DNA of 64,000 nucleotides. Source: Ruminococcus bovis (lineage in GTDB: Bacteria > Bacillota > Clostridia > Oscillospirales > Acutalibacteraceae). The position numbers and the translations under genes are program-made. The stretch lies in NCBI RefSeq assembly GCF_005601135.1, contig NZ_CP039381.1:124001-188000 (forward strand), in the 5' to 3' direction. The notes beneath the pieces are model-generated. The model saw only the letters and a list, made by a program, of their open reading frames with translations, ran no database searches and was not told the DNA's origin. Shown here in pieces: positions 27,475 to 37,801 of the stretch (position 1 is the stretch's first letter; each line of letters opens with the position of its first letter).

Positions 27475-29217
27475 TTATTTTACTGTTACTGTAACTGTTT
27501 TTGATTTTAGTGAACCATCACGAGAAGTAACTGTAATTTTGCATTTACCCTTTTTGATGCCTTTGATTACACCCTTAGAGTTAATTGTTGCAATTTTAGT
27601 GTTGCTACTTCTAACAGTAACCTTTTTATTACCACAGTTTGTTGGGCTAACATATGTTTTTAATTTGAAAGTCTTACCTTTCTTAATTACTACCTTTGTG
27701 CTATTTACAGAAACTGATTTAACAGCATACTTAAATGGGTTCTTATATAGCTTTGCATAAGATTGAATACCTGAACCTTTGTTACCGTAAATTGTAATCT
27801 TCTTACTGTTTGGATAGTACTTATATGTTAGATAACCGTTAGAGTCTTTAACAGAAGTTACCTTCTTTACAAAAATATCATAACCTGTATTCTTACAAGT
27901 TGAAGGTACATACAGTGAACTGATGCTACTGCAACCGATAAATGCTTTTGAGCCTAGTTTCTTAAGTTTAGTACCTAGTGTATTACCCTTTAGCTTTTGA
28001 CAGTTAAAGAAAGCATCTGTACCAATATAAGTAACTTTTCTGAAGTTAAGTGTTGATGCTAACTTTTTACAATTAGCAAAAGCAGTATCATCAACATATG
28101 TTACATTTGAGAAATTGATTGAACCTGTCATATTCTGGCAATTAAAGAATGACTGATAACCAATGTAAGTTAGCTTATTAGAAGAAGTAAACTTCTTTAA
28201 CTTTTTACAACTATCGAATGCAAAGTTATCAACTCTCTTAACATTATATGTACCGGTAATTGTTGTTAGGTTAGTACAACCATAAAACGCATATTTACCG
28301 ATTTTCTGTGCTGAACCAAGTTTTACTGTTTGTAGTTTCTTAGCATTTTTGAAAGTATAATCCTGAATTACTTTTACCTTTGGTAGGTTAATTGTCTTAA
28401 TATTTTCTGAACCAAAGAATGCATCAGCATCAATAGAAGTTGCATTTGTACTAACAGAAGTTAACTTAGGTAGGTTGTATAAAGCAAAGCCCTTAATAAA
28501 CTTTGCATTTCTAATATTAAGTGAAGTTAGATTATCAGCACTATAAACTGCTCTTTTGTTTAGTGAACCTGCAGTAAGGCTAACCAGTTTATCGTTATTG
28601 TACATACAATACTCACCTAGTGTTGCATTACCTAGGTTTGCCTTTGTAAGATTATCACAACCATAAAAAGCATTGCTACCAAATGACTTAGACTTTGGAG
28701 CATTAACTGTCTTTAGATTTGTACAATATTCAAAAGCATAGTCACCGTAAGAAGCACTACAATTTGTTGTAAAATTAGTCATAGCCTTACAATTATAAAA
28801 AACATTCTTGCCTACACTTTTAACTGTTGAAGGTAAAGTAATATCAGTTAAAGAAGTACAATAACTAAAAGCATTATCGCCAATCTTAGTTAGCTTTGAA
28901 ACACCATCAAACTGTACAGAAACAAGATTTGATAGATTATAAAAAGCATATGAACCGATAGAAGTGATATTGCCATCAATAACTACTCTCTTAATTTCCT
29001 GATACTTAGAACTCCATGGTGCACTGTAAGCATTAAAGTTAGGTAAATCACCTGAACCTACAATATAAAGGTAACCACCACTAACACCCCAAGAGATGTT
29101 GCCTACTGTTGCAGAAGTTTCTACAGTATTTGTTTCTTTAGCAGAAACAGAAATTGCTGTTGTCATAGCAGTCATACACATTAAAACTGCCAAAACAATG
29201 GATAATAATTTTTTCAT
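27475..29217 (-). CDS. BspA-like leucine-rich-repeat surface protein with C-terminal Ig-like domain
   Basis: 580 residues. Sec signal peptide MKKLLSIVLAVLMCMTAMTT with cleavage near SVSA. Residues ~90-440 are LRR_5/BspA repeats of about 23 residues (IGSYAFYNLSNLVSV, IGDNAFSYCTSLTDITLPST, IGKYAFYGCTNLTTI and so on). The C-terminal 80 residues are a Big_2 domain (VNSTKVVIKKGKTFKLKTYV, NTKIATINSKGVIKGIKKG). No LPXTG or dockerin is visible. Such proteins are secreted and bind host or polymer surfaces; the ligand is unknown. Own promoter region and shared terminator. Confidence 0.9.
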   Translation of the reverse strand: MKKLLSIVLAVLMCMTAMTTAISVSAKETNTVETSATVGNISWGVSGGYLYIVGSGDLPNFNAYSAPWSSKYQEIKRVVIDGNITSIGSYAFYNLSNLVSVQFDGVSKLTKIGDNAFSYCTSLTDITLPSTVKSVGKNVFYNCKAMTNFTTNCSASYGDYAFEYCTNLKTVNAPKSKSFGSNAFYGCDNLTKANLGNATLGEYCMYNNDKLVSLTAGSLNKRAVYSADNLTSLNIRNAKFIKGFALYNLPKLTSVSTNATSIDADAFFGSENIKTINLPKVKVIQDYTFKNAKKLQTVKLGSAQKIGKYAFYGCTNLTTITGTYNVKRVDNFAFDSCKKLKKFTSSNKLTYIGYQSFFNCQNMTGSINFSNVTYVDDTAFANCKKLASTLNFRKVTYIGTDAFFNCQKLKGNTLGTKLKKLGSKAFIGCSSISSLYVPSTCKNTGYDIFVKKVTSVKDSNGYLTYKYYPNSKKITIYGNKGSGIQSYAKLYKNPFKYAVKSVSVNSTKVVIKKGKTFKLKTYVSPTNCGNKKVTVRSSNTKIATINSKGVIKGIKKGKCKITVTSRDGSLKSKTVTVTVK

Positions 29218-29395
29218 AATATTCCTCCTTTTATCCTGTTAGTATTTTATCATTTTTTCTTATCCTTTACTATTCAATAAATGCTAGAATTTATTACACA
29301 CATAAGCATTATTATTGTAAAACTTTACTATACAATTTTTTCTATTTAAAATAAAAATCAAATTTACTTAAAATAAGTCAAAATTAGTCAGAAAA

Positions 29396-29422
29396 AAGGC
29401 TGTCCCATAACGGAACAGCCTT
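29396..29422 (-). terminator. Terminator of the ilv operon
   Basis: Stem of AAGGCTGTTCC with GGACAGCCTT (one bulge), followed on the minus strand by TTTTTTC; located about 40 bases after ilvC. Confidence 0.85.
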
Positions 29423-29460
29423 ATAAGTCAGAATAGATAATATGATTAACTAATTAAAAA

Positions 29461-30516
<1,056 letters not shown>

Positions 30517-30552
30517 TTAAATAGCATGAAAAATTTAATGCTAGTTAATCGC

Positions 30553-31059
30553 TTAATCATTGAAGCCACTGTGATAGGCTTCACCATGTCCCTTTTCAAT
30601 AGCTACTTTACCTGTACGAACAATTTCCTTGATACCAAAAGGTCTCAGTAATTCAAGCAAAATGTCGATTTTGTCAGCTTCTTCGCTATATTCAAGGGTT
30701 ACTGCAGATGATGAAACATCTACAATTTTAGCTTGAACAAGTTGTGCAATACCCATAATTTCTTCTCGTTTTTTACTTGTACAAGAAACTTTAATTAAGA
30801 GTAATTCACGACCTATATATTCACCCTCTTCAAGGCGTTTAACCTTGATAACAGGGATAAGCTTGTTTAGTTGTTTTTCAATCTGTTCAACTACATATTC
30901 GTCACCATCAGTAACAATTGTAATTCTAGAGATTTTAGGATTACTTGTTACACCAACGGCTAGACTGTCAATGTTAAATGCTCTTCTTGAGAAAAGACCG
31001 GAAATCTTTGACAATACACCGGAACAGTTCTCAACAATAACTGATAAAGTATATTTCAT
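30553..31059 (-). CDS. ilvN: Acetolactate synthase small (regulatory) subunit
   Basis: 168 residues. N-terminal ACT domain (LSVIVENCSGVLSKISGLFSRR, FNIDSLAVGVTSNPKISRIT) that senses valine, then the C-terminal ALS_ss domain ending FGIKEIVRTGKVAIEKG. It activates and confers feedback control on IlvB. It follows ilvB after 14 bases and precedes ilvC. Confidence 0.95.
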   Translation of the reverse strand: MKYTLSVIVENCSGVLSKISGLFSRRAFNIDSLAVGVTSNPKISRITIVTDGDEYVVEQIEKQLNKLIPVIKVKRLEEGEYIGRELLLIKVSCTSKKREEIMGIAQLVQAKIVDVSSSAVTLEYSEEADKIDILLELLRPFGIKEIVRTGKVAIEKGHGEAYHSGFND

Positions 31060-31073
31060 CTTAATCCCCCTAC

Positions 31074-32693
31074 TTAAATTGATGGTGTATCAGGATGAAC
31101 ATTACAGATAAGAATGAAAGGTTCTTTTAGCTTAAACATTTCTTCTGCAACTTTTTCAGCCTCTTCGTTTGAGTTAACTTCAGCAGTCTTAATACCATAA
31201 GCCTCAGCAATCTTTGTAAAGTCAGGATCACCAAGGATTGTAGCACTGTATCTGCTACCGTAATGGTTTGACTGAAGTTCTCTAACCATACCAAGACGAT
31301 TGTTACGCATAACAATAATCTTAATATCTACATTATTCTGCATAATTGTGCCAAGTTCAGTTAGGTTCATTTGGAAAGAACCGTCACCACAAACTGCAAC
31401 AACATCTCTTGATGGTCTTGCCATTTTAGCACCGATTGCTGCAGGAACACTATATCCCATTGTACCCATACCACCGGTTGTAAGGAATCTACCCTCACGA
31501 ATACGGAAGTTGTTGGCACACCAAATTTGGTTCTGACCAACATCGGCTACAAGGATACCCTTGCTCTTCATCATAAATGAAAGTTTTGCAATCAATGATC
31601 TTGGTTCAACATAACCTTCCTTAACAGGTGGTACTCTATAAAGTTTTTCTTTCCATTCTCTATAGGTTTCACACCATTCATGAGGAATGTGGTAGTCACC
31701 GATTTCATCAATTAACTTTTCAATTACATTCTTCATATCCCCTACAATCGGTACTGTTGTTCTAACATTCTTACCGATTTCAGCAGGGTCAATATCTATA
31801 TGTATAATCTTGCTTGTACGACTAACTTGGTCAGGCTTTGCAACAGCTCTGTCACCAAGTCTAGCACCACAAACAATAAGCAAGTCACTTTCATGCAATG
31901 CCATATTTGCATATTTCTTACCATGTGTGCCTAACATACCAAGGTAACGCATATGTTCACTAGGCATTACACCGATACCCATTAATGTAGAAATTACCGG
32001 AATACCTGTCATTTCTGCAAACTGTTGTAGCTTTAGCTTACTTCCTGAAGAAAGTACACCACCACCGGCAACAATAAGCGGTCTTTCTGCTTCTTTAATA
32101 AGGTCAATTGCCTTTTTAATCTGCATTTTGTGACCACGAACATTTGGTTTGTATCCAACAATATCAACACTATCCGGATATTCAAAAGACTCAATCTCTT
32201 CTTCCTGAACATCCTGAGGTATATCTATAAGAACAGGTCCCATTCTGCCTGTTGTGGCAATATGGAAAGCCTCTTTAAATACTCTTGGCAAGTCCTTTGT
32301 ATCATTTACTAGGTAGCTATGCTTTACAAATGGTTCACAAGCACCTGTAATGTCAGCTTCTTGGAAAACATCTCTGCCAAGAAGTTCTCTCTTTACCTGT
32401 CCTGTAATACAAATAACCGGAATACTGTCTGAGTAAGCAGTAGCTATACCGGTAATCATATTTGTAGCACCGGGACCGGATGTTGCAACACATACACCAA
32501 CCTTGTTACTACAACGGCTATAACCGTTAGCTGCGTGTACTGCTGACTGTTCCATTCTTACAAGAACATGCTTTATATTAGATTTATATAGTGAATCATA
32601 AAATGGACATATAGCTGCACCCGGATAACCGAAAACTGTATCAATACCTTCGGCCTCCAAGCACTTAATCATAATGTCTGCACCACTAATCAT
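31074..32693 (-). CDS. ilvB: Acetolactate synthase large subunit
   Basis: ThDP-dependent enzyme joining two pyruvates (or pyruvate and ketobutyrate). 539 residues: ThDP-binding Glu in TVFGYPGAAICPFYDSL, VCVATSGPGATNMITGIA, FAD/central domain, and the C-terminal metal/ThDP motif VCGDGSFQMNLTELGT. First gene of the ilvBNC operon. The leader between its promoter and start is only about 40 bases, leaving no room for a T-box or peptide attenuator. Confidence 0.95.
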   Translation of the reverse strand: MISGADIMIKCLEAEGIDTVFGYPGAAICPFYDSLYKSNIKHVLVRMEQSAVHAANGYSRCSNKVGVCVATSGPGATNMITGIATAYSDSIPVICITGQVKRELLGRDVFQEADITGACEPFVKHSYLVNDTKDLPRVFKEAFHIATTGRMGPVLIDIPQDVQEEEIESFEYPDSVDIVGYKPNVRGHKMQIKKAIDLIKEAERPLIVAGGGVLSSGSKLKLQQFAEMTGIPVISTLMGIGVMPSEHMRYLGMLGTHGKKYANMALHESDLLIVCGARLGDRAVAKPDQVSRTSKIIHIDIDPAEIGKNVRTTVPIVGDMKNVIEKLIDEIGDYHIPHEWCETYREWKEKLYRVPPVKEGYVEPRSLIAKLSFMMKSKGILVADVGQNQIWCANNFRIREGRFLTTGGMGTMGYSVPAAIGAKMARPSRDVVAVCGDGSFQMNLTELGTIMQNNVDIKIIVMRNNRLGMVRELQSNHYGSRYSATILGDPDFTKIAEAYGIKTAEVNSNEEAEKVAEEMFKLKEPFILICNVHPDTPSI

Positions 32694-32742
32694 AAGCCTA
32701 TTATACTCCTATGCTAAATTTTTACTATTTTTTACTCTCTTG

Positions 32743-32771
32743 ATTATACAATATTCCCTAATTTATTTCAA
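32743..32771 (-). promoter_or_regulatory. Promoter of ilvBNC
   Basis: On the minus strand TTGAAA and TATAAT are separated by 17 bases. It is divergent from the SRP RNA promoter, whose -35 box begins 24 bases away. Confidence 0.8.
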
Positions 32772-32794
32772 GTAGTGAAAGCAAAAAAAACTCC

Positions 32795-32823
32795 TTGATT
32801 TTTCTAAATCTATATGTTATAAT
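32795..32823 (+). promoter_or_regulatory. Promoter of the SRP RNA
   Basis: TTGATT and TATAAT separated by 17 bases, with the RNA's first helix beginning about nine bases downstream. Confidence 0.85.
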
Positions 32824-32831
32824 ACATTATG

Positions 32832-33013
32832 CGTTGCAAACCAGTTATACTTTTGGTTTATATAAGCGAACGACAGGCCCTATACGATTGAGGCCTGTGA
32901 ATCATGTCAGGCAGGGAACTGAGCAGCATTAAGCAGTGTTCTCGATGCGATATAGTAAGTCTGCCGTTCACTTATGTAAATCATTGCCGTTATGACGGCA
33001 TAACGGTTTGCAA
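32832..33013 (+). ncRNA. ffs: Signal recognition particle RNA
   Basis: The conserved SRP domain IV apex is present (GTCAGGCAGGGAACTGAGCA followed by GCATTAAGCAG). The ends pair in a nine-base helix TTGCAAACC/GGTTTGCAA, extended by GTTAT/ATAAC, and a T-run follows immediately. The roughly 180-base length is between the short 4.5S type and the ~270-base Bacillus scRNA. Position just upstream of dnaX is the same as in Bacillus. It scaffolds Ffh for membrane-protein targeting. Confidence 0.9.
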
Positions 33014-33045
33014 TTTTTTATTTTACAGAAAAGCAGGTGAATTTT

Positions 33046-34926
33046 ATGTATCAAGTTTTGTACCGTAAATGGAGACCGGAAACATTTGCTGATGTAGTAG
33101 GTCAACCTCAGGTTACTACTACTCTTAAGAATGAACTTAAAAGTGGCAGAATTAATCACGCTTACTTATTCACCGGTTCTAGAGGTACAGGTAAAACAAC
33201 TTGTGCTAAAATTCTTGCAAAAGCAGTAAACTGTCTTGATTTACAAGACGGCAACCCTTGTGGTAAATGTGAAAACTGTATCGATTTTCAAGAAGGCAAC
33301 TTACTTGATGTTGTAGAAATGGATGCAGCCAGTAACAGAGGTATTGATGATATTAGGGAACTGATTGAAGAATCTTCCTTTTCCCCATCAAAAGGTAAGT
33401 ACAGAGTTTACATTATAGATGAAGTTCATATGCTTACCGATGCAGCCTTTAATGCTTTGCTAAAAACACTTGAAGAACCACCTGCTCATGTTATATTTAT
33501 TCTTGCTACAACAGAAGTTCATATGTTACCTCAGACAATTCTTTCAAGATGTCAGCGTTTTGACTTTCACAGAATTTCTCCTGAGGATATTACAAAAAGA
33601 CTAAAGTATGTTGCAGAACAAGAAAATGTAACTATTACCGATGATGCTTGTCACCTAACTGCAGTTATTGCAGATGGTGCAATGCGTGACTCTCTGTCTA
33701 TAATGGATAGATGTATTGGTATTTGCAAAAATATTGATGCAGAAGTTGTTAGACAAGCTGCAGGTCTTGCTCAAAAAGACTACCTTTTCTCTCTATCTTC
33801 TGCTTGTATAAACAAGAACCCTCAAAGAGCCTTAAAGATTGTTGATAAGCTACATTCCGAAAGTAAAGATATGGCAAGGCTTTGTGCTGAACTTATTGAC
33901 CACTTTAGAAATTATATGCTTATCAAAACAATTAATAACCCAAGACAAATGATTGTTATGAGTGATGAGGAATTTGATGAGGCAGTAAGTCAATGTGATT
34001 ATGTTTCTTTGGCAGATATAATTTACTTTATGGATGTACTTCAAAGAAGTGCAGAAAGAATGGGTAAAAGCTCATCTAACCGTACAGAAATGGAAACTGC
34101 TTTAATTAAACTAACTGCTCCTGAACTTGACGGTAGTCAAGAGGCTTTACTTTCAAGATTGGTTAAACTTGAAAGAGCAGTAAATATGGGTAACTTCGGT
34201 TCAGCTAAAACTACCGAAACTAAAGAGGTTACTAATACAGAAACTTCACCTATTGCAAAGGAAGAAGTTACTACTCCTTCCCCTATTTCTACAGAGCCAA
34301 TTCAAAAGGAAGAAAAGGTTGTTCCTACAGAAAAGCCACCTGTTAATCCATTTGTTGATGATGGTACACCTAAGCAAGATAAATATGCCGGTGCAGATAG
34401 CTTAAGAAACAAGATTGAGGAAGTTAAAAAAGGTCTTCTAAAAAAGGAAGAAAGAGCTAAAGCTGAAAGTTCATTTGCTCCAACTGTTCCAAGCAGTCCT
34501 GTACCATTCCCTGAAATTATTAATCACAATGAACCTAAAAAGGTTGAGGAACACAAACCTGCTCCTAAAAAGCAACTTAACCTTGAAGAAATTTATGCTA
34601 ATGCAAAACCATTTATGCAATGGCAAGAAGTTGTTGAGAACCTAAAAGAATATAGCAAAACTATTGCTATGTCTTTCTTAGATACTACTGCTTATGTTAG
34701 TGGAAATTATCTACTGATTGATGCAAAAACAGATATACCTTTTAAACTACTAAAGAGAGATCCTGAGCAAAAGGACAGAATCCGAGATGCAGTTCAAGAA
34801 TTAACCGGTAAGAGATATAACCTTGGTCCATACAAGCCACCGGTTAAAAAAGTTGAAAAAAATGACCCTCTGGATGAATTTACTGACAATTTAAAGGAAA
34901 AAGGTATTGAAATTACTGAAGAATAA
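33046..34926 (+). CDS. dnaX: DNA polymerase III subunit gamma/tau
   Basis: Clamp-loader ATPase. 626 residues from MYQVLYRKWRPETFADVVGQ; Walker A TGSRGTGKTTCAKILA, zinc cysteines CLDLQDGNPCGKCENC, Walker B VYIIDEVHMLTDAAFNALL and sensor ILATTEVHMLPQTILSRC. After residue ~370 comes a Pro/Lys/Glu-rich linker and a C-terminal tau-like domain. AGGTGA sets the start five bases downstream. First gene of dnaX-ybaB-recR-smpB. Confidence 0.96.
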   Translation: MYQVLYRKWRPETFADVVGQPQVTTTLKNELKSGRINHAYLFTGSRGTGKTTCAKILAKAVNCLDLQDGNPCGKCENCIDFQEGNLLDVVEMDAASNRGIDDIRELIEESSFSPSKGKYRVYIIDEVHMLTDAAFNALLKTLEEPPAHVIFILATTEVHMLPQTILSRCQRFDFHRISPEDITKRLKYVAEQENVTITDDACHLTAVIADGAMRDSLSIMDRCIGICKNIDAEVVRQAAGLAQKDYLFSLSSACINKNPQRALKIVDKLHSESKDMARLCAELIDHFRNYMLIKTINNPRQMIVMSDEEFDEAVSQCDYVSLADIIYFMDVLQRSAERMGKSSSNRTEMETALIKLTAPELDGSQEALLSRLVKLERAVNMGNFGSAKTTETKEVTNTETSPIAKEEVTTPSPISTEPIQKEEKVVPTEKPPVNPFVDDGTPKQDKYAGADSLRNKIEEVKKGLLKKEERAKAESSFAPTVPSSPVPFPEIINHNEPKKVEEHKPAPKKQLNLEEIYANAKPFMQWQEVVENLKEYSKTIAMSFLDTTAYVSGNYLLIDAKTDIPFKLLKRDPEQKDRIRDAVQELTGKRYNLGPYKPPVKKVEKNDPLDEFTDNLKEKGIEITEE

Positions 34927-34963
34927 AGTATAATAATTTTATAAAGCGAAAGGAATTATTAAT

Positions 34964-35314
34964 ATGAAAGCAAGATTACCAAAGAACTATGGTGGTGGCG
35001 GCATTGGAAATATGCAGCAACTAGCTATGCAAGCACAGAAAATGCAACAGAAGATGGAAGAAACAACTACTGAGCTGGAAGAAAAGGAATATTCAGCTAC
35101 TGCCGGTGGTGGTGCAGTTAAGGCTACTGTTACAGGTAAGATGGAAGTTAAGTCACTTGAAATTGACCCTGAAGTTGTTGACCCAGAAGATGTTGAAATG
35201 TTAAGTGACATTGTTATCGGTGCAGTTAATGAAGCACTTAGAAATGCTGCAAAAGAAAAGGAAGATGCACTATCTGCTATTTCCGGTGGTCTTAGCATTC
35301 CGGGTATGTTCTAA
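34964..35314 (+). CDS. YbaB/EbfC-type nucleoid-associated protein
   Basis: 116 residues with the family core: [64 protein letters not shown]-binding dimer always found between dnaX and recR, as here. A short Gly-rich N-terminus precedes it. The stop codon overlaps the recR ATG by one base (TAATG), so the two are translationally coupled. Confidence 0.95.
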   Translation: MKARLPKNYGGGGIGNMQQLAMQAQKMQQKMEETTTELEEKEYSATAGGGAVKATVTGKMEVKSLEIDPEVVDPEDVEMLSDIVIGAVNEALRNAAKEKEDALSAISGGLSIPGMF

Positions 35315-35916
35315 TGGCAAGTTATAGCGTTGCTCCTTTGCAAAAACTCATTGAGCAATTTGAGAAACTTCCGGGTATTGGTGCAAAAACTGCCCAAAGA
35401 CTTGCATATTTTGTTCTAAATATGCCAAAAACAGAAGCAGAGGAGTTTTCTAAAGCTATTATTGATGCACATGAAAAGATAAAGTACTGTAGCATTTGTT
35501 GCAATTTTACCGATAAAGACAAATGTCCTGTTTGTACAAGTGCAAGTCGTGACCATTCTGTTATTTGTGTTGTTGAAACACCTAGAGACGCAATGGCTAT
35601 GGAAAGCACTAATGAATACAGAGGTACTTATCATGTACTTCACGGAGCAATCTCTCCCCTAAATGGAGTTGGTCCTGACCAGTTAAAAATTAAAGAACTT
35701 TTAGCAAGGCTGAATAATCAAGAGGTTAAGGAAGTTATTATGGCAACTAATCCTACTGTTGAGGGTGAGGCAACTGCTATGTACTTAACAAGATTACTAA
35801 AGCCACTTGGTATAAAAGTTACAAGACTGGCATATGGTATTCCTGTAGGTGGAGATTTGGAATATGCTGATGAAGTTACACTTGCAAGAGCTTTGGAAGG
35901 CAGAACAGACCTTTGA
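35314..35916 (+). CDS. recR: Recombination mediator RecR
   Basis: 200 residues. N-terminal HhH ([17 protein letters not shown]), four-cysteine zinc finger [16 protein letters not shown], Toprim domain [16 protein letters not shown], and C-terminal [20 protein letters not shown]. Works with RecO in gap repair. Start overlaps the ybaB stop. Confidence 0.96.
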   Translation: MASYSVAPLQKLIEQFEKLPGIGAKTAQRLAYFVLNMPKTEAEEFSKAIIDAHEKIKYCSICCNFTDKDKCPVCTSASRDHSVICVVETPRDAMAMESTNEYRGTYHVLHGAISPLNGVGPDQLKIKELLARLNNQEVKEVIMATNPTVEGEATAMYLTRLLKPLGIKVTRLAYGIPVGGDLEYADEVTLARALEGRTDL

Positions 35917-35934
35917 TAAATTTTAGGTGTAGTT

Positions 35935-36396
35935 ATGAAAGAAAGTACAAAAACAATTGCACAAAACAAAAAAGCCCATCATGACTACTTTGTACTTGAA
36001 AGCTATGAGGCAGGTATTGAGCTTTGTGGCACAGAAGTTAAGTCACTAAGGGCAGGTAGAGTAAATCTAAAAGATAGTTGGTGCAATATTGTTGACGGAG
36101 AAATCTTCGTAAACGGTATGCACATTTCTCCTTATGACCATGGTAATGTTTTTAACAAAGACCCTATGAGAGTAAGAAGACTGTTAATGCACAAAAAAGA
36201 GATTTTAAAACTCTTTGGCACACTTCAGCAACAAGGACTTTCACTTATCCCTATTAGTCTTTACTTTAAAGGCAGTAAGGTTAAGATGCAAGTTGGTCTT
36301 TGCAAAGGTAAAAAGCTCTATGACAAGAGAGCTACTATGGCTGAAAGAGATGCTAAAAGAAACATAGACAGAGCTTTGAAAGAAAGGCAATATTAA
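35935..36396 (+). CDS. smpB: SsrA-binding protein SmpB
   Basis: 153 residues. Family motifs [38 protein letters not shown] and [19 protein letters not shown] are intact. It binds tmRNA for ribosome rescue, and its RNA partner ssrA lies 34 bases downstream. AGGTG precedes the ATG. A GAAA-loop hairpin (AGGCAG/CTGCCT, 36407-36422) lies between the two genes. Confidence 0.96.
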   Translation: MKESTKTIAQNKKAHHDYFVLESYEAGIELCGTEVKSLRAGRVNLKDSWCNIVDGEIFVNGMHISPYDHGNVFNKDPMRVRRLLMHKKEILKLFGTLQQQGLSLIPISLYFKGSKVKMQVGLCKGKKLYDKRATMAERDAKRNIDRALKERQY

Positions 36397-36429
36397 TCCA
36401 CATTATAGGCAGGAAACTGCCTTATATAT

Positions 36430-36774
36430 GGGGGTGTAAAGGTTTCGACGGGGGTTTTGAACCTTAGTAAGCGAGTAGTGGCGTAGGACCACTTATAACC
36501 TACAACTTTTTAAATTAAACGACAACAATAAAGTTGCTCTAGCTGCTTAATGCAGCTTGTCCTCTTTAAGATTACCACGACTTAATTAGGGCATCATTTA
36601 GTGGTAAATGTGAACATTGGAGTGTTCCGACCATTGTCACACATTAGGAACTACTAAGCATAGTAGCCTGTTTGTAGGCGACTATGTAAGGGAATGTTAA
36701 TATACAAACTACACTCGTAGAAAGCTTTGGGAATAGATTTTCGGACAGGGGTTCGATTCCCCTCACCTCCACCA
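36430..36774 (+). ncRNA. ssrA: Transfer-messenger RNA
   Basis: 5' end GGGGGTGTAAAGGTTTCGACG and 3' end with T-arm GGTTCGATTCCCCT and CACCTCCACCA give the tRNA-like acceptor pairing GGGGGTG/CACCTCC. The tag frame around 36512-36550 reads ...KLNDNNKVALAA followed by TAA; the exact resume codon is uncertain. The CCA is encoded. Its own downstream terminator is no longer adjacent: the integrated element begins at the last bases of the gene. Confidence 0.96.
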
Positions 36775-36775
36775 A
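36767..36775 (+). other. attL core of the ssrA-integrated element
   Basis: CTCCACCAA at the 3' end of ssrA is repeated at 49093-49101, at the far end of the GC-richer segment. Crossover lies within this nine-base identity. Confidence 0.75.
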
Positions 36776-36848
36776 ACAAGTATTGGACGAACACCTACTT
36801 TTTCAGCGGCGGATTTGCCGTAAAATGTGTTCTCTGATACAACAACAG

Positions 36849-36885
36849 AACGCCGTTTCAGTGTAAAAGCCGGAACGGCGTTTTT
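36849..36885 (+). terminator. Element-borne terminator downstream of ssrA
   Basis: AACGCCGTT and AACGGCGTT form a nine-pair stem with a 16-base loop, then TTTTTCTGTTTT. It lies 75 bases after the ssrA end. In the excised circle it would be 12 bases after the recombinase stop, so it is probably the recombinase's own terminator. Confidence 0.8.
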
Positions 36886-36973
36886 CTGTTTTAAAGAATT
36901 TTGAACCCACACATTCGATTTATCACACTTCTCCGTTTATAATGGAATCATCAAACATAACGGAGGTAACAAA

Positions 36974-37153
36974 ATGAGAAATCCAAAGTATCACATTTAC
37001 TTAATGCCTGATGAACGGCGCACGGTCATCAACAGCCTGATTGATTTGAGAAATGACCTAATATCACAGGGACGATACACCGACATCATTGATGAGCTAT
37101 TGATCAAGTTCACTAAAGCAAAAATCAAGAAAATCAAGGTCGAGGAGGTATAA
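36974..37153 (+). CDS. Small mobile-element protein of unknown function
   Basis: 59 residues, MRNPKYHIYLMPDERRTVIN to KKIKVEEV. Highly charged, probably all-helical, no recognised domain; GGAGG lies six bases before the ATG. It is three bases upstream of tnpV, and the pair looks like an operon. I have seen similar short proteins beside TnpV in Firmicute elements, but no function is known. Confidence 0.7.
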   Translation: MRNPKYHIYLMPDERRTVINSLIDLRNDLISQGRYTDIIDELLIKFTKAKIKKIKVEEV

Positions 37154-37156
37154 GCT

Positions 37157-37513
37157 ATGACTACAAAGATTACATACACGCTGCAGGGAGATTACTTGCT
37201 GCCAGATTTGAAATTGCCCGAACAGCCAAAGGTTGAAATCGGGATTTGGGGCAAGCGACATTTACGATACCTCGAAAAACATCATCCCATCATTTATACT
37301 AACCTTCTGACGAGCTGTAAGCTCACCGCCTACCTCGCTGATATTGATAAACAGGCAGAGGATATGTTCTTTCGGTTAGTAAATCAACTTGCAAAGCAAG
37401 AAGGTGTTACCGAACAGCTCAAATCCGAGAATCAAATGCTGTGGGTGCGAAAAATGAACAATATCCGCAACCGTGCAGAAGAAATCGTCAATGATGGAAT
37501 AATCTATCAATAA
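37157..37513 (+). CDS. tnpV: Transposon-encoded protein TnpV
   Basis: 118 residues with the TnpV family pattern: YTLQGDYLLPDLKLP, IGIWGKRHLRYLEKHHPIIYT, NLLTSCKLTAYLADIDKQA, and WVRKMNNIRNRAEEIVNDGIIYQ. TnpV is a common accessory of Clostridial mobile elements; its biochemical role is not established. GAGGAGGTATAAGCTATG gives a strong ribosome binding site overlapping the previous stop. Confidence 0.85.
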   Translation: MTTKITYTLQGDYLLPDLKLPEQPKVEIGIWGKRHLRYLEKHHPIIYTNLLTSCKLTAYLADIDKQAEDMFFRLVNQLAKQEGVTEQLKSENQMLWVRKMNNIRNRAEEIVNDGIIYQ

Positions 37514-37611
37514 AATATCAGAGCAGGAGATTGAATTATCCTGCTCTGATTGTTTTATATATTTGGCTGCAATATGCCCCTATGAAATTCGGCTTTCCGA
37601 TGCAGTACTAT

Positions 37612-37773
37612 TTATAATTCTATTTTTCCGTGTTTTTCCTCGTACTTTTCAATCGCGTCACGAATCAGAATCAATATCTGACTGTTCGCCGAGCGACCTT
37701 CATAGTCGGCTACAACGTGCAGCTTGTTCAACATTTCCTCGTCAATTCGTATAGATAAAATCTTAACAGCCAT
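37612..37773 (-). CDS. Arc/CopG-type ribbon-helix-helix protein
   Basis: 53 residues from MAVKILSIRIDEEMLNKL. It has the RHH pattern: beta strand KILSIRIDEE, helix A LNKLHVVADYEGRSA, then NSQILILIRDAIEKYEEKHG (Arc-like N in the turn). GAGG lies eight bases before the ATG. IS copy 2 has inserted directly upstream: the 28-base target duplication is this gene's own ribosome-binding leader, so the original promoter now lies on the far side of the IS. Possibly a regulator or antitoxin; no toxin is adjacent. Confidence 0.75.
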   Translation of the reverse strand: MAVKILSIRIDEEMLNKLHVVADYEGRSANSQILILIRDAIEKYEEKHGKIEL

Positions 37774-37801
37774 AAATAAACCTCGTTTCATATTTATTAT
37801 G
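37774..37801. repeat. Left target-site duplication of IS copy 2
   Basis: 28 bases (starting AAATAAACCTCGTTTCATAT) identical to 38940-38967. It contains the ribosome binding site of the RHH gene on the minus strand. Confidence 0.95.

Noticed and set aside
32694..32790. T-box or leader-peptide attenuator for ilvBNC
   Set aside because: The promoter is only about 50 bases from the ilvB start; no specifier loop, T-box motif or leader peptide can fit.
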